A stretch of 64,000 bases of DNA. Origin: Anaerofilum hominis (GTDB lineage Bacteria; Bacillota; Clostridia; Oscillospirales; Ruminococcaceae). The stretch lies in contig NZ_JACONZ010000002.1 in the NCBI RefSeq assembly GCF_014287275.1, positions 186,001 to 250,000 on the forward strand. Direction: 5' to 3'. Position numbers and translations under genes: made by a program. Positions 1 through 7,901 of this stretch are shown piece by piece (the stretch's first letter is position 1; each line of letters opens with the position of its first letter). The notes under the pieces were generated by a model. The model did not search any database and was not told where the DNA came from. It saw only the letters and a list, made by a program, of their open reading frames with translations.

Positions 1-168
1 CACCTGTTCCGCCTGTGCGGCAAGGCTGTCCCCGGCCAGTTCGCCGGTGGAGGGCACAATGCCGATCTGGCCCGAAGTGTAGAGCATGCCGTTTGCCTTG
101 ACCGCCTGTGAGTAGGGGCCGATGGCCGCGGGCGCGTTCTGGGTGCTGATGATCTCTGCCATATCCAT
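1..168 (-). CDS. ridA: RidA family protein (partial, 3' end outside window)
   Basis: Only the first 56 codons lie in the window. The translation contains [12 protein letters not shown] and YTSGQIG, hallmarks of the RidA/YjgF/UK114 family, which hydrolyses reactive enamine/imine intermediates released by PLP enzymes. The start chosen is the ATG at 168, with AAGGA about eight bases upstream; a second in-frame ATG at 162 is possible. It faces left and is divergent from nothing recognisable; the gene to its right (ade) is also on the minus strand but is cut off by a terminator. Family assignment is firm for the visible part. Confidence 0.9.
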   Translation of the reverse strand, partial: MDMAEIISTQNAPAAIGPYSQAVKANGMLYTSGQIGIVPSTGELAGDSLAAQAEQV

Positions 169-220
169 TCACCTGTCCTTTGCCAAAAGTTTGTGGTCTC
201 AGTATACCACGCCGCGGGCC

Positions 221-366
221 GAGGGTAAAGCGGCGGGAGGGAACAAAACGACAGGGCGGGACAAAGCGACAGGGCGGGACAAAGTGACAGAGCAGGACAA
301 AGTGACAGAGCAGGGCAAAGCAGCAGGGCAGGATAAAGCGATGGGGCAAGACAAAGCGGCCCGCAG
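221..366. repeat. 18-bp tandem repeat, about seven imperfect copies
   Basis: Consecutive units of GGACAAAGCGACAGGGCG with substitutions can be read at 259, 277, 295, 313, 331 and 349, preceded by a 19-20 base variant at 239 and a poor copy at 221. The unit is a multiple of three, so one plus-strand frame is open with a G-x-D-K-A/V-T hexapeptide pattern, but no start or ribosome binding site supports translation. It occupies the gap between the ridA start and the ade terminator. Confidence 0.85.
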
Positions 367-426
367 GTCTGCGCAGGGCGCGCGGCGGAGCCGGGGCAGT
401 GAGACCGGGGTGGTACAAAGAAATAA

Positions 427-457
427 AAAAGGCGCGCCGGGTGAGGGCGCGCCTTTT
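427..457 (-). terminator. Intrinsic terminator of ade
   Basis: A perfect stem AAAAGGCGCGCC/GGCGCGCCTTTT closes a seven-base loop; on the minus strand the stem runs into TTTTTTATTT. It lies 26 bases after the ade stop codon. Confidence 0.9.
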
Positions 458-482
458 GAACGGATATTGCGGAAAAGCTCCG

Positions 483-2258
483 TCAGGCCTCGGGGAAAAG
501 CGGGATGAACTCTTTTTTCATCACGTCGACCAGGCCCAGATCGCTGAACTTGGCCTCGGGCACGACGGGGAGAGCCAGGGTGGCGATGCGCAGCAGCGGG
601 TTTACCATCTGCAGGCCCAGCTGGCGAAGCGCCGCTTTCATCGCGGTGGCCTCCGCAGCGGTTTCCGGGGCCGGGGCGGCGCTCATCAGGCCGCCCACCG
701 GCAGCCGCAGCGTGTGCAGGATGCGCCCGTCCAGCGCTGCCGAGATGCCGCCGCCGCAGCTGCGCAGCTCGTTGTAAACGGCAAGGCCGCTGGCCGCGTC
801 TTTAAAGACCAGGGTCAGGTTGTGGCAGTCGTGGCTGACCGTGCTGCCGTCGGCGCCCTGGTCGATGCCAAAGCCCCGCACCAGCCCGAACATGCGTCTG
901 CCGCTGCCGAAGCGGTTGACCACCATGGCGTAGCAGAGCTCCTCGTCGCCGCTGATGTCCACATAGCCGTCCTTGACGGGCAGCTCTTCGGTGACACAGC
1001 GGGTCAGGGAGGTCTGGTCGGCATAGGTGAGCACGTTGATTTTCACCTTGCCGCCGCAGCCCGCCGGGGCCTGGAGGCGGAAGTCCTCCAGCGTCAGGTC
1101 GAGGACATTGACGCTGTTTTTGCGCTCCACCGCAAATTCTTTCTTTTCGATATCGGCCAGCAGCCTGCCCTCGCGGGCGACCTCCTCGCCGGCAAAATAG
1201 ACCGAGTGGACCGAGAACTGCTCCAGATCGTCCACCAGCAGCAGGTCCGCCGCGTAGCCGGGCGCCACGGCGCCCAGATTTTCCAGATGTGCGGCCTCGG
1301 CCGTGTGCAGGGTGGCGGCCCGGATGGCCTCAATGGGCGGCATGCCCAGTTTGATGATGTTGCGCAGCACCAGATCCAGCTGGCCGTTTTCCAGGATGTC
1401 GTCGGCCTCCCGGTCGTCGGTGCACAGGCACAGACGGTCCCGCCAGGGCATGTCGCGGACGTCCTCCCAGATGGCGGGCAGATTGTAGCACATGGAGGAC
1501 TCGCGCGCGTCCACATACATGCCGGCGCGCAGCTTGTCCTTTGCCTCGCCCGGGCGGCTGGTCTCATGGCAGGTGGCCGGGCCGCCGATGCGGTAGGCGC
1601 TCACCAAGCGGCCGAAGCCGGCGGGCAGGTGCCCCTGCAGGTAAAGCCCATTTTTTTCGGCGGTCTCGATGATGGACATCATGCGCTCCTCGCCGTCCAC
1701 CACACCCAGAAAATCCATCACCTCGGCCAGGCCGATGACGTTGGGCAGTTTGGCCAGGCGGTCGATCGCGGCGGCGTCAAAGCTGGCGCCCGCCTCCTCC
1801 AGGCCGGGCACCGAGGGCACGCAGGAGGGGATGTTGATGAACTGGCGCATCGGCAGGCCGCAGCCCGCGTCGTGCATATAGACCACAGCCTCTTCCCCCA
1901 GCACGTTGCCGATCTCGTGCGGGTCGGTGATGACCGAGGTCACGCCCCGGGGCACCACCGCGCTGGCAAAGACGCGCGGGGTCATCAGGCTGCTCTCAAT
2001 GTGCACATGGGCGTCGATCAGGCCGGGCACGATATAGCGGCCCTCCGCGTCCACCACGCGGCGGGCTTTTTCCAGCCCGGCGTCCAGGTCTTTGTCCTCC
2101 ACGTGGACCACAAAACCCTGGTGGATGTAGACGGTGGCGGGGTAGACCTCGCCGGTGAAAAGGTTGACGTATCTGGTGTTTTTGATGGCCAGATCGCAGT
2201 CGGTGCGGCCGAGTGCGGCGGCCATCAGGGCGCGTTTGTCCCTGGGCTGGATCTTCAT
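483..2258 (-). CDS. ade: Adenine deaminase
   Basis: The 591-residue product matches the length and layout of bacterial adenine deaminases (EC 3.5.4.2), amidohydrolase-superfamily enzymes converting adenine to hypoxanthine and ammonia in purine salvage. The metal-binding segment LIDAHVHIESSLMTP and PHEIGNVLG, together with the second-half stretch LCLCTDDREADD, are visible. I moved the start from the longest ORF (2435) to the ATG at 2258 because AAAGGAGG precedes it at ideal spacing and the extra N-terminus is low-complexity. The gene lies 244 bases downstream of the purine permease on the same strand, so riboswitch-controlled read-through is possible, though it also has its own candidate promoter. 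Confidence 0.95.
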   Translation of the reverse strand: MKIQPRDKRALMAAALGRTDCDLAIKNTRYVNLFTGEVYPATVYIHQGFVVHVEDKDLDAGLEKARRVVDAEGRYIVPGLIDAHVHIESSLMTPRVFASAVVPRGVTSVITDPHEIGNVLGEEAVVYMHDAGCGLPMRQFINIPSCVPSVPGLEEAGASFDAAAIDRLAKLPNVIGLAEVMDFLGVVDGEERMMSIIETAEKNGLYLQGHLPAGFGRLVSAYRIGGPATCHETSRPGEAKDKLRAGMYVDARESSMCYNLPAIWEDVRDMPWRDRLCLCTDDREADDILENGQLDLVLRNIIKLGMPPIEAIRAATLHTAEAAHLENLGAVAPGYAADLLLVDDLEQFSVHSVYFAGEEVAREGRLLADIEKKEFAVERKNSVNVLDLTLEDFRLQAPAGCGGKVKINVLTYADQTSLTRCVTEELPVKDGYVDISGDEELCYAMVVNRFGSGRRMFGLVRGFGIDQGADGSTVSHDCHNLTLVFKDAASGLAVYNELRSCGGGISAALDGRILHTLRLPVGGLMSAAPAPETAAEATAMKAALRQLGLQMVNPLLRIATLALPVVPEAKFSDLGLVDVMKKEFIPLFPEA

Positions 2259-2381
2259 GGGTCGTCCTCCTTTGTTTTTTGCGCTCCGGTGCAGAAAAGC
2301 GGGCGCCCGGGGCGGTCGGCCGCCGGGGCCTGCGCGCTGCGCCGGGTCTTGGGGGCGGGGATAAAAAGTCTGTTTAAAAAC

Positions 2382-2409
2382 AGTATAGCATCCGCGCCGC
2401 CGTTTGAAA
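2382..2409 (-). promoter_or_regulatory. Candidate promoter of ade
   Basis: On the minus strand an extended -10 TGCTATACT lies 16 bases after TTTCAA. The -35 match is poor (3 of 6) but the -10 is good. The start region that follows (CTGTTTTTAAACAG, 2370-2383) is a near-palindrome. Confidence 0.45.
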
Positions 2410-2502
2410 AGCGGCGCGAGAGGCGCGGCCGGCAAAGCGGGCGCGGGGCCGGCGTTTGGGGCCGGCAGGGCGCAGACGCTCCGTCCGCGCTGCGCGCCGG
2501 GG

Positions 2503-3825
2503 TCAGTTGAAGATGAAGTACATGATCAGGGGGACGCACAGCACATACATGCCGGGGTGGATCTCTTTGAATTTGCCGGTGAGCACCTTGATAAAGACAT
2601 GGGCCAGGATGCCGGCGGCGATGCCGGTGGCGATGGACCCGCAGAAAGTGCCGAACATGATCATCACAAAGGGGCCGAACGCCTCGCTGAAGTTGGAGAA
2701 GTCCACCTCGGTGATGCCGCTGATCATCAAAAAGCCCACAAAGATCAGAGCCGGGCCGGTGGCGGCGTCCGGGATGATGACGAACAGCGGCGAGAGGAAG
2801 GTGGCCAGCAGGAAGCAGGCCGAGGTGACCAACGCGGTCAGGCCGGTGCGGCCGCCCGCCTCCACGCCGGCGGAGGACTCCACAAAGGTGGTGATGGTGG
2901 TGTTGCCGGTGCAGGCGCCCACCACGGTGCCGACGGCGTCCACCAGGAACGGCTTCTGGATGCCGGGCAGGTTGCCGTCCTCATCCAGCATTTTGGCCTT
3001 GCCGGCAACGCCCAGCACAGTGCCCAGGGTGGAGAAGAAATCGCCGAAAAAGGCGATGAAGATCAGCACCAGCGTGCTGCCGGAAAGCAGGCCTTTAAAG
3101 TCGAAGTTAAAGCAGACGTTGCTCACCGTGGCAAAGCTGGGGACCTCGAAGATGCTGGCGGGCAGCTGGGTGACGCCGAAGGGGATGCCCAGCACGGTGA
3201 CGGCGACAATGCCGTACAAGATGGCGCCCTTTACCTTGAAAGCGGTGAGCACGGCGATGATGAGCAGCCCCACCAGGGCCAGGATGACCGAGGGCTGGGT
3301 GAAATCGCCCATGCCGATGCCGTCGGCGTAGGTGCCGATGCCGGTGTTTTTAAAGCCCAGATAGGCGATGAAAAAGCCGATGGAGGCCGAGATGGCGACC
3401 TTGATGTTTTTGGGGATCATGCGCACGATCAGATCGCGGATGCCAAAGACGCTGAGCAGGACGAAGATGACGCCGGAGATGAGGACGATGGCCATCATGG
3501 CGCCGAAAGAGAGCTGGCCGCTCTGCAGCATGGCGCCCAGCAGAAAGTTGGTGCCCATGCCGGTGGACAGCGCAAACGGGAAGTTGGCGTACAGGCCCAT
3601 GAACAGGGTGACAAGGCCGGAGATCAGCGCGCACATGATGAGGATGGCCTGCTTGCTGATGACCACGCCGTTGACGTCGGTGATAAAGGGGTCGGGGCCG
3701 AAACCGACGATGGCCGAGGGCTGTACCGCCAGCACATAGGCCATGGTCATGAAAGTGGTCAGGCCGGCGATGATCTCGGTCTTGACCGTGGTGCCGCGTT
3801 CCTTGAGCTTGAAAAATTTCTCCAT
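2503..3825 (-). CDS. NCS2 family purine permease (AzgA/PbuG-like)
   Basis: A 440-residue polytopic membrane protein beginning MEKFFKLKERGTTVKTEI, typical of the AzgA-like branch of NCS2 nucleobase:cation symporters (PbuG, PbuO, AdeP). The N-terminal GLTTFMTMAYVLAVQP and the later ESSAGVEAGGRTG match this branch, whose members import guanine, hypoxanthine or adenine. The start at 3825 has AAGGAGGAG upstream; the longer ORF is leader sequence. It sits behind a guanine-class riboswitch and before adenine deaminase, so import of purine bases for salvage is the likely job. Exact substrate cannot be told from sequence. Confidence 0.93.
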   Translation of the reverse strand: MEKFFKLKERGTTVKTEIIAGLTTFMTMAYVLAVQPSAIVGFGPDPFITDVNGVVISKQAILIMCALISGLVTLFMGLYANFPFALSTGMGTNFLLGAMLQSGQLSFGAMMAIVLISGVIFVLLSVFGIRDLIVRMIPKNIKVAISASIGFFIAYLGFKNTGIGTYADGIGMGDFTQPSVILALVGLLIIAVLTAFKVKGAILYGIVAVTVLGIPFGVTQLPASIFEVPSFATVSNVCFNFDFKGLLSGSTLVLIFIAFFGDFFSTLGTVLGVAGKAKMLDEDGNLPGIQKPFLVDAVGTVVGACTGNTTITTFVESSAGVEAGGRTGLTALVTSACFLLATFLSPLFVIIPDAATGPALIFVGFLMISGITEVDFSNFSEAFGPFVMIMFGTFCGSIATGIAAGILAHVFIKVLTGKFKEIHPGMYVLCVPLIMYFIFN

Positions 3826-3925
3826 ACGAAAAAACTCCTCCTTGCAGAGCTGTGTGTGTTGCACCCGCCAAAGGCGAACCGGCTGTGACAGGCGCGCGGA
3901 CATGTCAACAGTTGGTTGCAGCACA

Positions 3926-3972
3926 AAACAGCCCCGCAAAGAGGAGAACCGCTCTTTTCAGGGTCGTCAGGG
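3926..3972 (-). terminator. Candidate expression-platform terminator of the purine riboswitch
   Basis: After the aptamer, minus-strand GCCCTG (3967-3972) can pair with CGGGGC and an inner AAAGAG with CTCTTT, followed by TGTTTTG. It is a weak terminator by eye. A competing helix pairs the P1 3' strand ATGACAACAG (3989-3998) with CTGTTGACAT (3902-3911), 9 of 10 pairs. Confidence 0.4.
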
Positions 3973-3990
3973 CACAGCAAAGCTGCGCCT

Positions 3991-4059
3991 GTTGTCATTG
4001 TACCTCATTTACGGTGAGGTGTAGAAACTATCCGCCATATCCGGATATTAAACAACAAC
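3991..4059 (-). ncRNA. Purine riboswitch aptamer (guanine/hypoxanthine class)
   Basis: The minus strand shows the three-way junction expected: P1 GTTGTTGTT paired with AATGACAAC, P2 ATCCG/CGGAT closing loop GATATGG, the invariant J2/3 AGTTTCTAC, and P3 ACCTCA/TGAGGT closing CCGTAAA. The ligand-discriminating base in J3/1 (equivalent of position 74) is C at 4000, which specifies guanine or hypoxanthine rather than adenine. The neighbouring 21-75 pair is U-A instead of the A-U in the Bacillus xpt aptamer. It lies in the leader of the NCS2 permease. Confidence 0.93.
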
Positions 4060-4074
4060 TATCGACAAGTAATC

Positions 4075-4103
4075 ATTATGGGGGATGAGGAGGAAAAAAG
4101 CAA
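4075..4103 (-). promoter_or_regulatory. Promoter of the riboswitch-permease transcript
   Basis: Minus strand TTGCTT, 17-base spacer, CATAAT; the predicted start falls about ten bases before the aptamer P1 helix. Confidence 0.65.
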
Positions 4104-4322
4104 GGCGGGACGCCGTAGAAATATCCCGGGCGGGGAGGGAGGAATTTGGGGACAATCGACAAAATCCGGGCCGCGCCGCGCGCGCACCCAAAGCCCCGGC
4201 AAAGAAGACCCCTGCCGGGAGGGCGGGGGCGCGCGGGCGGGAAAAGCCCTGCGCCCGGCCGGGGGAAAGATGCTGCGGGCGTTCCGGGCGGCGGGAAAGC
4301 CCGCAGCGCCCCGGGAAGAAAA

Positions 4323-4352
4323 TTGACGAAAGCGGCGGCGGTAAGCTATAAT
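4323..4352 (+). promoter_or_regulatory. Sigma-A type promoter for the small membrane protein
   Basis: TTGACG, 18-base spacer, perfect TATAAT. The ATG of the next gene is about 80 bases downstream. The stretch from 4104 to 4322 upstream is GC-rich and shows no gene I can support. Confidence 0.8.
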
Positions 4353-4430
4353 GAAAGCAACGGGCCGCTCCCCGCTGCGACAGGGGAAGAAAAGCGGCCG
4401 GACACCCATTTGGGGAAGGAGCGGTGTGTG

Positions 4431-4871
4431 ATGGAACTGAGAGGGAAAACGATGCTCAAGGTCACGGGGATCCTGTACATCATCTTTGCGGTGCTGAGTA
4501 TGCTGGGGGGCCTGCTGACCATGCTGGGCGGAGGCCTGTTCGCCCTGGGCGGCATCGGGGCCAACGCCTATCTGGGGGCGGCCCTGGGCGGCATGATACT
4601 GCTCAGCGGCCTGGTGCTGATCCTGGGGAATATCCTGGGCCTGGTCGCCGGCATCTTGGGCGTGCGCTACTGCGATAAGCCCGAAAAAGCGCAAACCTGC
4701 TTTGTGCTGGGCGTGATCCTGATCGTCTTTGCGGCCCTGAACCTGTTGGGACAAGTGTTTGACAGCTCGGCAGGGGGGATCTTGGGCGGCCTGATCGGCC
4801 TGATCCTGCCCATCTGCTACACGGTGGGGGCTTCCTGGAACAAGCAGTCGGGCCAGCCGCCCCTGCTGTAA
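4431..4871 (+). CDS. Small four-helix membrane protein of unknown function
   Basis: The 146-residue product has four hydrophobic segments (roughly residues 8-28, 38-65, 78-98, 112-132) rich in Gly and Leu, with a short cytosolic N-terminus and the polar tail SWNKQSGQPPLL. The start ATG at 4431 has AAGGAG upstream; a longer in-frame ORF begins at 4146 but lies before the strong promoter. It is transcribed alone, between its promoter and a strong terminator. I do not recognise a defined family with certainty; it resembles the short DUF4064-like tetraspan proteins of Firmicutes. Confidence 0.75.
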   Translation: MELRGKTMLKVTGILYIIFAVLSMLGGLLTMLGGGLFALGGIGANAYLGAALGGMILLSGLVLILGNILGLVAGILGVRYCDKPEKAQTCFVLGVILIVFAALNLLGQVFDSSAGGILGGLIGLILPICYTVGASWNKQSGQPPLL

Positions 4872-4929
4872 AGGAAAAGACAAAAACGACCTGTCCGGGC
4901 GGCTGCGGCCCGAGTGGAACAGGCGGCCG

Positions 4930-4964
4930 AAAAAACGGCTCCCGCACGGCGGGGGCCGTTTTTT
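4930..4964. terminator. Bidirectional intrinsic terminator
   Basis: Stem AAAAAACGGCTCCCGC/GCGGGGGCCGTTTTTT with an ACG loop and one mismatch, A-run before and T-run after. Confidence 0.9.
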
Positions 4965-5092
4965 CCATGCGCAGCGCGGCGGGGCCGCAAAGACGATGCG
5001 CGCCCGGGTCTCGCGGCGGCCCGTCCCGCGGCGCGGCTGAAAACAGGAAAAACTCCCGGAGCAACCTTGCCCGCGGGGGAGAAGAGGGACCC

Positions 5093-5632
5093 ATGAAAAG
5101 ATACGTCGCACTGCTGAGAGGGATCAATATAAGCGGGAAAAACAAGGTCTCCATGCCTGAATTGAAAGCGGGGCTCACAGGCCTTGGCTTTGCAGAGGCG
5201 GTCACCTATCTGAACAGCGGGAATGCGGCCTTTTCCAGTACCCTGGACGACGAGGGCGCCCTTTCAGACAAGATCCGGCTGATGCTCAGAGAAAAATTTG
5301 GATTGGATCTGCCGGTTTTGGTCGTTCCGCAGGAATCGATCGCGGATATCCTGGACCATGCCCCCGACTGGTGGGGGAGCGGCGATCAGGAGAGATACGA
5401 CGACCTGATCTTTCTCATCCCCCCTTTGTCTTATGAGGAGTTCTGCCGGGAAATGGGCGGCCTCAAAGAGGAGTATGAGAGGGCATATCGTTACAAAAAT
5501 GTGGTTTTCTGGTCTTTCAGCCGCCGGTATTATCAAAAGACGAACTGGTGGTCCAGGACCGCCAGCTCCAGCATAAAGGACAAGATCACGATACGGACCG
5601 CAAATACGGTGCGGAAAACAGCGGGGATGTAA
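5093..5632 (+). CDS. DUF1697 domain-containing protein
   Basis: The 179-residue translation starts MKRYVALLRGINISGKNKV and ends with KTNWWSRTASSSIKDKIT and a short basic tail, a pattern shared by DUF1697 proteins, whose function is not established. Length is typical of the family. The start was chosen at 5093 because the family begins exactly there; the ribosome binding site (AGAGGGA) is modest. It is followed after 17 bases by the next gene and the two probably form one transcript ending at the terminator near 6060. Base composition is slightly lower in G+C than its neighbours. Confidence 0.88.
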   Translation: MKRYVALLRGINISGKNKVSMPELKAGLTGLGFAEAVTYLNSGNAAFSSTLDDEGALSDKIRLMLREKFGLDLPVLVVPQESIADILDHAPDWWGSGDQERYDDLIFLIPPLSYEEFCREMGGLKEEYERAYRYKNVVFWSFSRRYYQKTNWWSRTASSSIKDKITIRTANTVRKTAGM

Positions 5633-5649
5633 CATCAGAGGAGGAGAAA

Positions 5650-6006
5650 ATGGATTACCGGGAAAAGGCAGTAAACTGCGTCAAGGACACCGCACTGCCG
5701 GTCCAGATGCAGTGGTTTCGGGAATGCGGCTCCAATTTGGAGGCCTATTGTCAGAAGTATGGAGAGACGGAGTTTTTCTTTGCAAAGGTGATCGAGCCGG
5801 GACATGTCTATGAGATGGGATATCCCAAATGCGTCTGCCCGGAAGCGCTGGCAGGCGGAAAGGACGCCTCTTTCTGCGAGTGTTCCAGACAGGGGATGAT
5901 CTATGTTTTGGAAAACATGATGCCCCAAAAACACATAGAGGTGGAAGTCATCGAGACGGTTTTGAGCGGGGCTGAAAAATGCAGATTTAAAGTTACCGTG
6001 GAATAG
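5650..6006 (+). CDS. Cys-rich 118-residue protein, function unknown
   Basis: Starts at ATG 5650 behind AGAGGAGG. The protein has a Cys-containing core (MGYPKCVCPEA, then SFCECSRQGMIYVLE) and ends in a strand-like segment with AEKCRFKV. This C-terminal layout resembles, by eye, small domains of the V4R or L-2-amino-thiazoline-4-carboxylate hydrolase kind and the DUF6144-type proteins of Clostridia; I cannot decide among them. Spacing suggests co-transcription with the DUF1697 gene. The four clustered Cys could bind a metal or a small ligand. Confidence 0.75.
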   Translation: MDYREKAVNCVKDTALPVQMQWFRECGSNLEAYCQKYGETEFFFAKVIEPGHVYEMGYPKCVCPEALAGGKDASFCECSRQGMIYVLENMMPQKHIEVEVIETVLSGAEKCRFKVTVE

Positions 6007-6010
6007 CGCG

Positions 6011-6062
6011 GCGAGCCCGCGCCGCGCAGGGCGCTTTTCCTCTGCGCAGGCGGGCTTTTTTT
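6011..6062 (+). terminator. Intrinsic terminator after the DUF1697 pair
   Basis: Outer stem AGCCCG/CGGGCT with inner GCGCAG/CTGCGC and a T7 run. Confidence 0.8.
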
Positions 6063-6070
6063 GAGAAAAT

Positions 6071-6112
6071 GGAAAGGACCGGAACGCCCTGTTGGGCGTC
6101 CCGGTCCTTTCT
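6071..6112. terminator. Strong hairpin, probable terminator of the minus-strand hydrolase gene
   Basis: GAAAGGACCGG-ACGCCC pairs with GGGCG-CCGGTCCTTTC around a TGTT loop with one mismatch. It is 300 bases past the hydrolase stop codon. The remaining stretch 6113-6409 is GC-rich and holds nothing else I can support. Confidence 0.6.
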
Positions 6113-6409
6113 CACAGCGCCGCGGGGTCATTTGATCGCGGCAAAGCCGCGGTGAAGGGCGCTTTTTTCCCTGCGGGGCCGCCGGTGACCTGACATGCAG
6201 CCGGGCGCCTGTTCCCCGTCGGCTCTTTGCTTCCGGCCGCGCGGGAAACCCCATTTCACCGCCCGCGCGGTCGGGCTGGCCCCTCTGACGGTCCCCGCGA
6301 AAGTGCACCGGGACCCGCCGCCCGCGAGGGACAGGCGCGCACCGGTCGGTCGGGGTCAGGCCGGGAGCAGCCGGGCCCTCTGCAGGGCGGGCGGCAAAAG
6401 ACAGGCTTT

Positions 6410-6958
6410 TCACCGGCCCGCCAGATAGTCGTCCACCGTCATGACGCTGGTGTGGATGGGGGAGAAGCTGGCGACGATCTTTTCCACCGCCTGCTCGAAC
6501 GCGGCGGTCTGGCCGGCCACCGCGTCGGTGAGGTAGACCACCTTTGCGCCTGCGTCGATCAGCCCCTCCACGGTGGAGAGGATGCAGCACTCGGCCACCA
6601 CGCCGGTGACCACCACCCGGTCGGCCCGGGCGACGGCTTCGGCCACCTGCGGGATGGGCAGGGAGGAATAGGTGTGCTTGGTGTAGACCGGATACTCTGC
6701 CGCCGCGCCCGCCAGGGCGTCCACGATCTCGGCCAGGCGCGGGTCCGCGTTGACGTCCGCAAATTCGCGGTTGTAATCCGCCCAGGCCCCCACCGGGTCC
6801 GCCACGGCGTCAAAGCGGGTGAAGATCGTGTTTTCCGCCCTGCCGGCCGCCAGCAGCCGCAGGATGTTCTGCGACACCCGGTCCACGCCGCGGCAGGCCC
6901 AGGGCTCTCCCTCCTCGTACACTTTCTGCATGTCGATCACCAGCAGCAGATCTTTCAT
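6410..6958 (-). CDS. Isochorismatase/nicotinamidase-family cysteine hydrolase
   Basis: The 182-residue protein begins MKDLLLVIDMQ, with the family Asp, and contains the cis-peptide/nucleophile region VVTGVVAECCILSTVEG with the catalytic Cys. Such enzymes hydrolyse amide or vinyl-ether bonds (nicotinamide, isochorismate, carbamoyl derivatives). The start at 6958 was preferred over 7033 because AAGGAGGG precedes it and the family begins there. It is divergent from an HD-domain gene. The substrate is unknown; similarity of the active-site region is to nicotinamidase-like hydrolases in general. Confidence 0.9.
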   Translation of the reverse strand: MKDLLLVIDMQKVYEEGEPWACRGVDRVSQNILRLLAAGRAENTIFTRFDAVADPVGAWADYNREFADVNADPRLAEIVDALAGAAAEYPVYTKHTYSSLPIPQVAEAVARADRVVVTGVVAECCILSTVEGLIDAGAKVVYLTDAVAGQTAAFEQAVEKIVASFSPIHTSVMTVDDYLAGR

Positions 6959-7053
6959 GGAACATGCCCTCCTTATCCTGAGTGGGAAGCGTTTGTCTGA
7001 CCTTATCCTACCGCAAGACGCGGTTTCGCGCAAGCCCGGCGCCGCGATTGCGC

Positions 7054-7081
7054 TTGCATCCGGCGGCAGAGGCGTTATAAT
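7054..7081 (+). promoter_or_regulatory. Promoter of the HD-domain gene
   Basis: TTGCAT, 16-base spacer, TATAAT; the ATG is 66 bases downstream. Confidence 0.6.
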
Positions 7082-7146
7082 AGGTAATAATTACGCTGAG
7101 ATCGTCCCCAAAAGGGCGAAAAAATCGGAAGAGGAGTGGACGGAAG

Positions 7147-7701
7147 ATGACCAAACAGGAGGCGTGGGCCCTGCTCACCGAATACAATCACGAGGAGTTC
7201 CACCAGCACCATGCAAAAACAGTCGGGGCCGTGATGCGCTGGTATGCCGAAAAACTGGGCTATGGCGGCGAGGCTGATTTTTGGGAGATCGTGGGCATCC
7301 TGCACGATCTGGATTTTGAGATGTACCCGGAGCAGCACTGCAAAAAAGAGGTGGAGATCATGCGCGGCCGCGGGCTGGACGAGCGGCTGATCCGCGCCGC
7401 GGCCTGCCACGGCTGGGGTCTGTGCACCGACCTGAAACCGGAGCATGAGATGGAAAAGGTGCTGTTTGCCGCCGACGAACTGACCGGCCTGATCGGTGCG
7501 GCGGCCCTGATGCGCCCCTCAAGATCGGTGCAGGACATGGAACTGAAAAGCCTGAAAAAGAAATTCAAGGACAAAAAGTTCGCCGCCGGCTGCTCCCGCG
7601 AGGTGATCGCCCAGGGCGCAGAGCTGCTGGGCTGGGACCTGGACCGGCTGCTGGGCGACACCCTGGAGGCGATGAAAGCCTGCGAGGAGGACTGCGGATA
7701 A
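7147..7701 (+). CDS. HD-domain (HDIG-type) phosphohydrolase-like protein
   Basis: The 184-residue protein carries an HD-type metal site: His residues in FHQHHAKT, the HD doublet in ILHDLDFEMYPEQH and a later AACHGWG. HDIG-type proteins of this size are common in Clostridia and are usually annotated hydrolases; no substrate has been fixed. The start at 7147 has GAGGAG at good spacing. A short GC hairpin follows the stop. No operon partner is evident. Confidence 0.85.
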   Translation: MTKQEAWALLTEYNHEEFHQHHAKTVGAVMRWYAEKLGYGGEADFWEIVGILHDLDFEMYPEQHCKKEVEIMRGRGLDERLIRAAACHGWGLCTDLKPEHEMEKVLFAADELTGLIGAAALMRPSRSVQDMELKSLKKKFKDKKFAAGCSREVIAQGAELLGWDLDRLLGDTLEAMKACEEDCG

Positions 7702-7725
7702 AGGGGCGCGCTGCGGCGGCCCCTT
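7699..7725 (+). terminator. Probable terminator of the HD-domain gene
   Basis: Stem AAAGGGGC/GCCCCTTT around GCGCTGCGGCG; only a short T run. Confidence 0.55.
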
Positions 7726-7805
7726 TGCCGGGGCGGGGCGCTGACAAAACGCGGTGAAAATCAGCGGCTGTTTTTGGTGAAAACCGAAAAGCTTTGTCCG
7801 CCGCC

Positions 7806-7834
7806 TTGACTTGAGGATTTTCGTTTCGTATAAT
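7806..7834 (+). promoter_or_regulatory. Promoter of the pyrimidine operon
   Basis: TTGACT, 17-base spacer, perfect TATAAT. The predicted start (about 7841) is immediately before the leader hairpin. Confidence 0.88.
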
Positions 7835-7845
7835 AATGAAAATGC

Positions 7846-7901
7846 AAAGCGGCTGACTGGCGCGGCGGGCTGATGGCCCCGCGCGCTCGGCTGCTTTTTT
7901 T
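7846..7901 (+). terminator. Leader attenuator of the pyr operon
   Basis: Right after the predicted transcription start, AAAGCGGCTGA (7846-7856) pairs over 11 positions with TCGGCTGCTTT (7887-7897), enclosing a GC-rich inner hairpin and followed by seven T. A second stem GGCGCGG/CCGCGCC (7912-7929) lies just before the pyrC ribosome binding site. I see no PyrR-binding consensus in the leader, so the signal that overrides termination is unknown. Confidence 0.75.

Noticed and set aside
122..508. Plus-strand 128-residue ORF across the tandem repeat
   Set aside because: It starts inside ridA on the other strand, has no ribosome binding site, and its hexapeptide pattern follows simply from the 18-bp repeat.
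2370..2409. Shared promoter motif between ade (TATACTGTTTTTAAACAG) and the M20 gene at 42579 (TATACTGTTTTAAAACAA)
   Set aside because: Similarity is mainly the -10 plus an A/T run; without more examples it cannot be told from chance.
7836..7856. Leader peptide MKMQSG in the pyr leader
   Set aside because: The first ATG lies at or before the predicted transcription start and there is no ribosome binding site.
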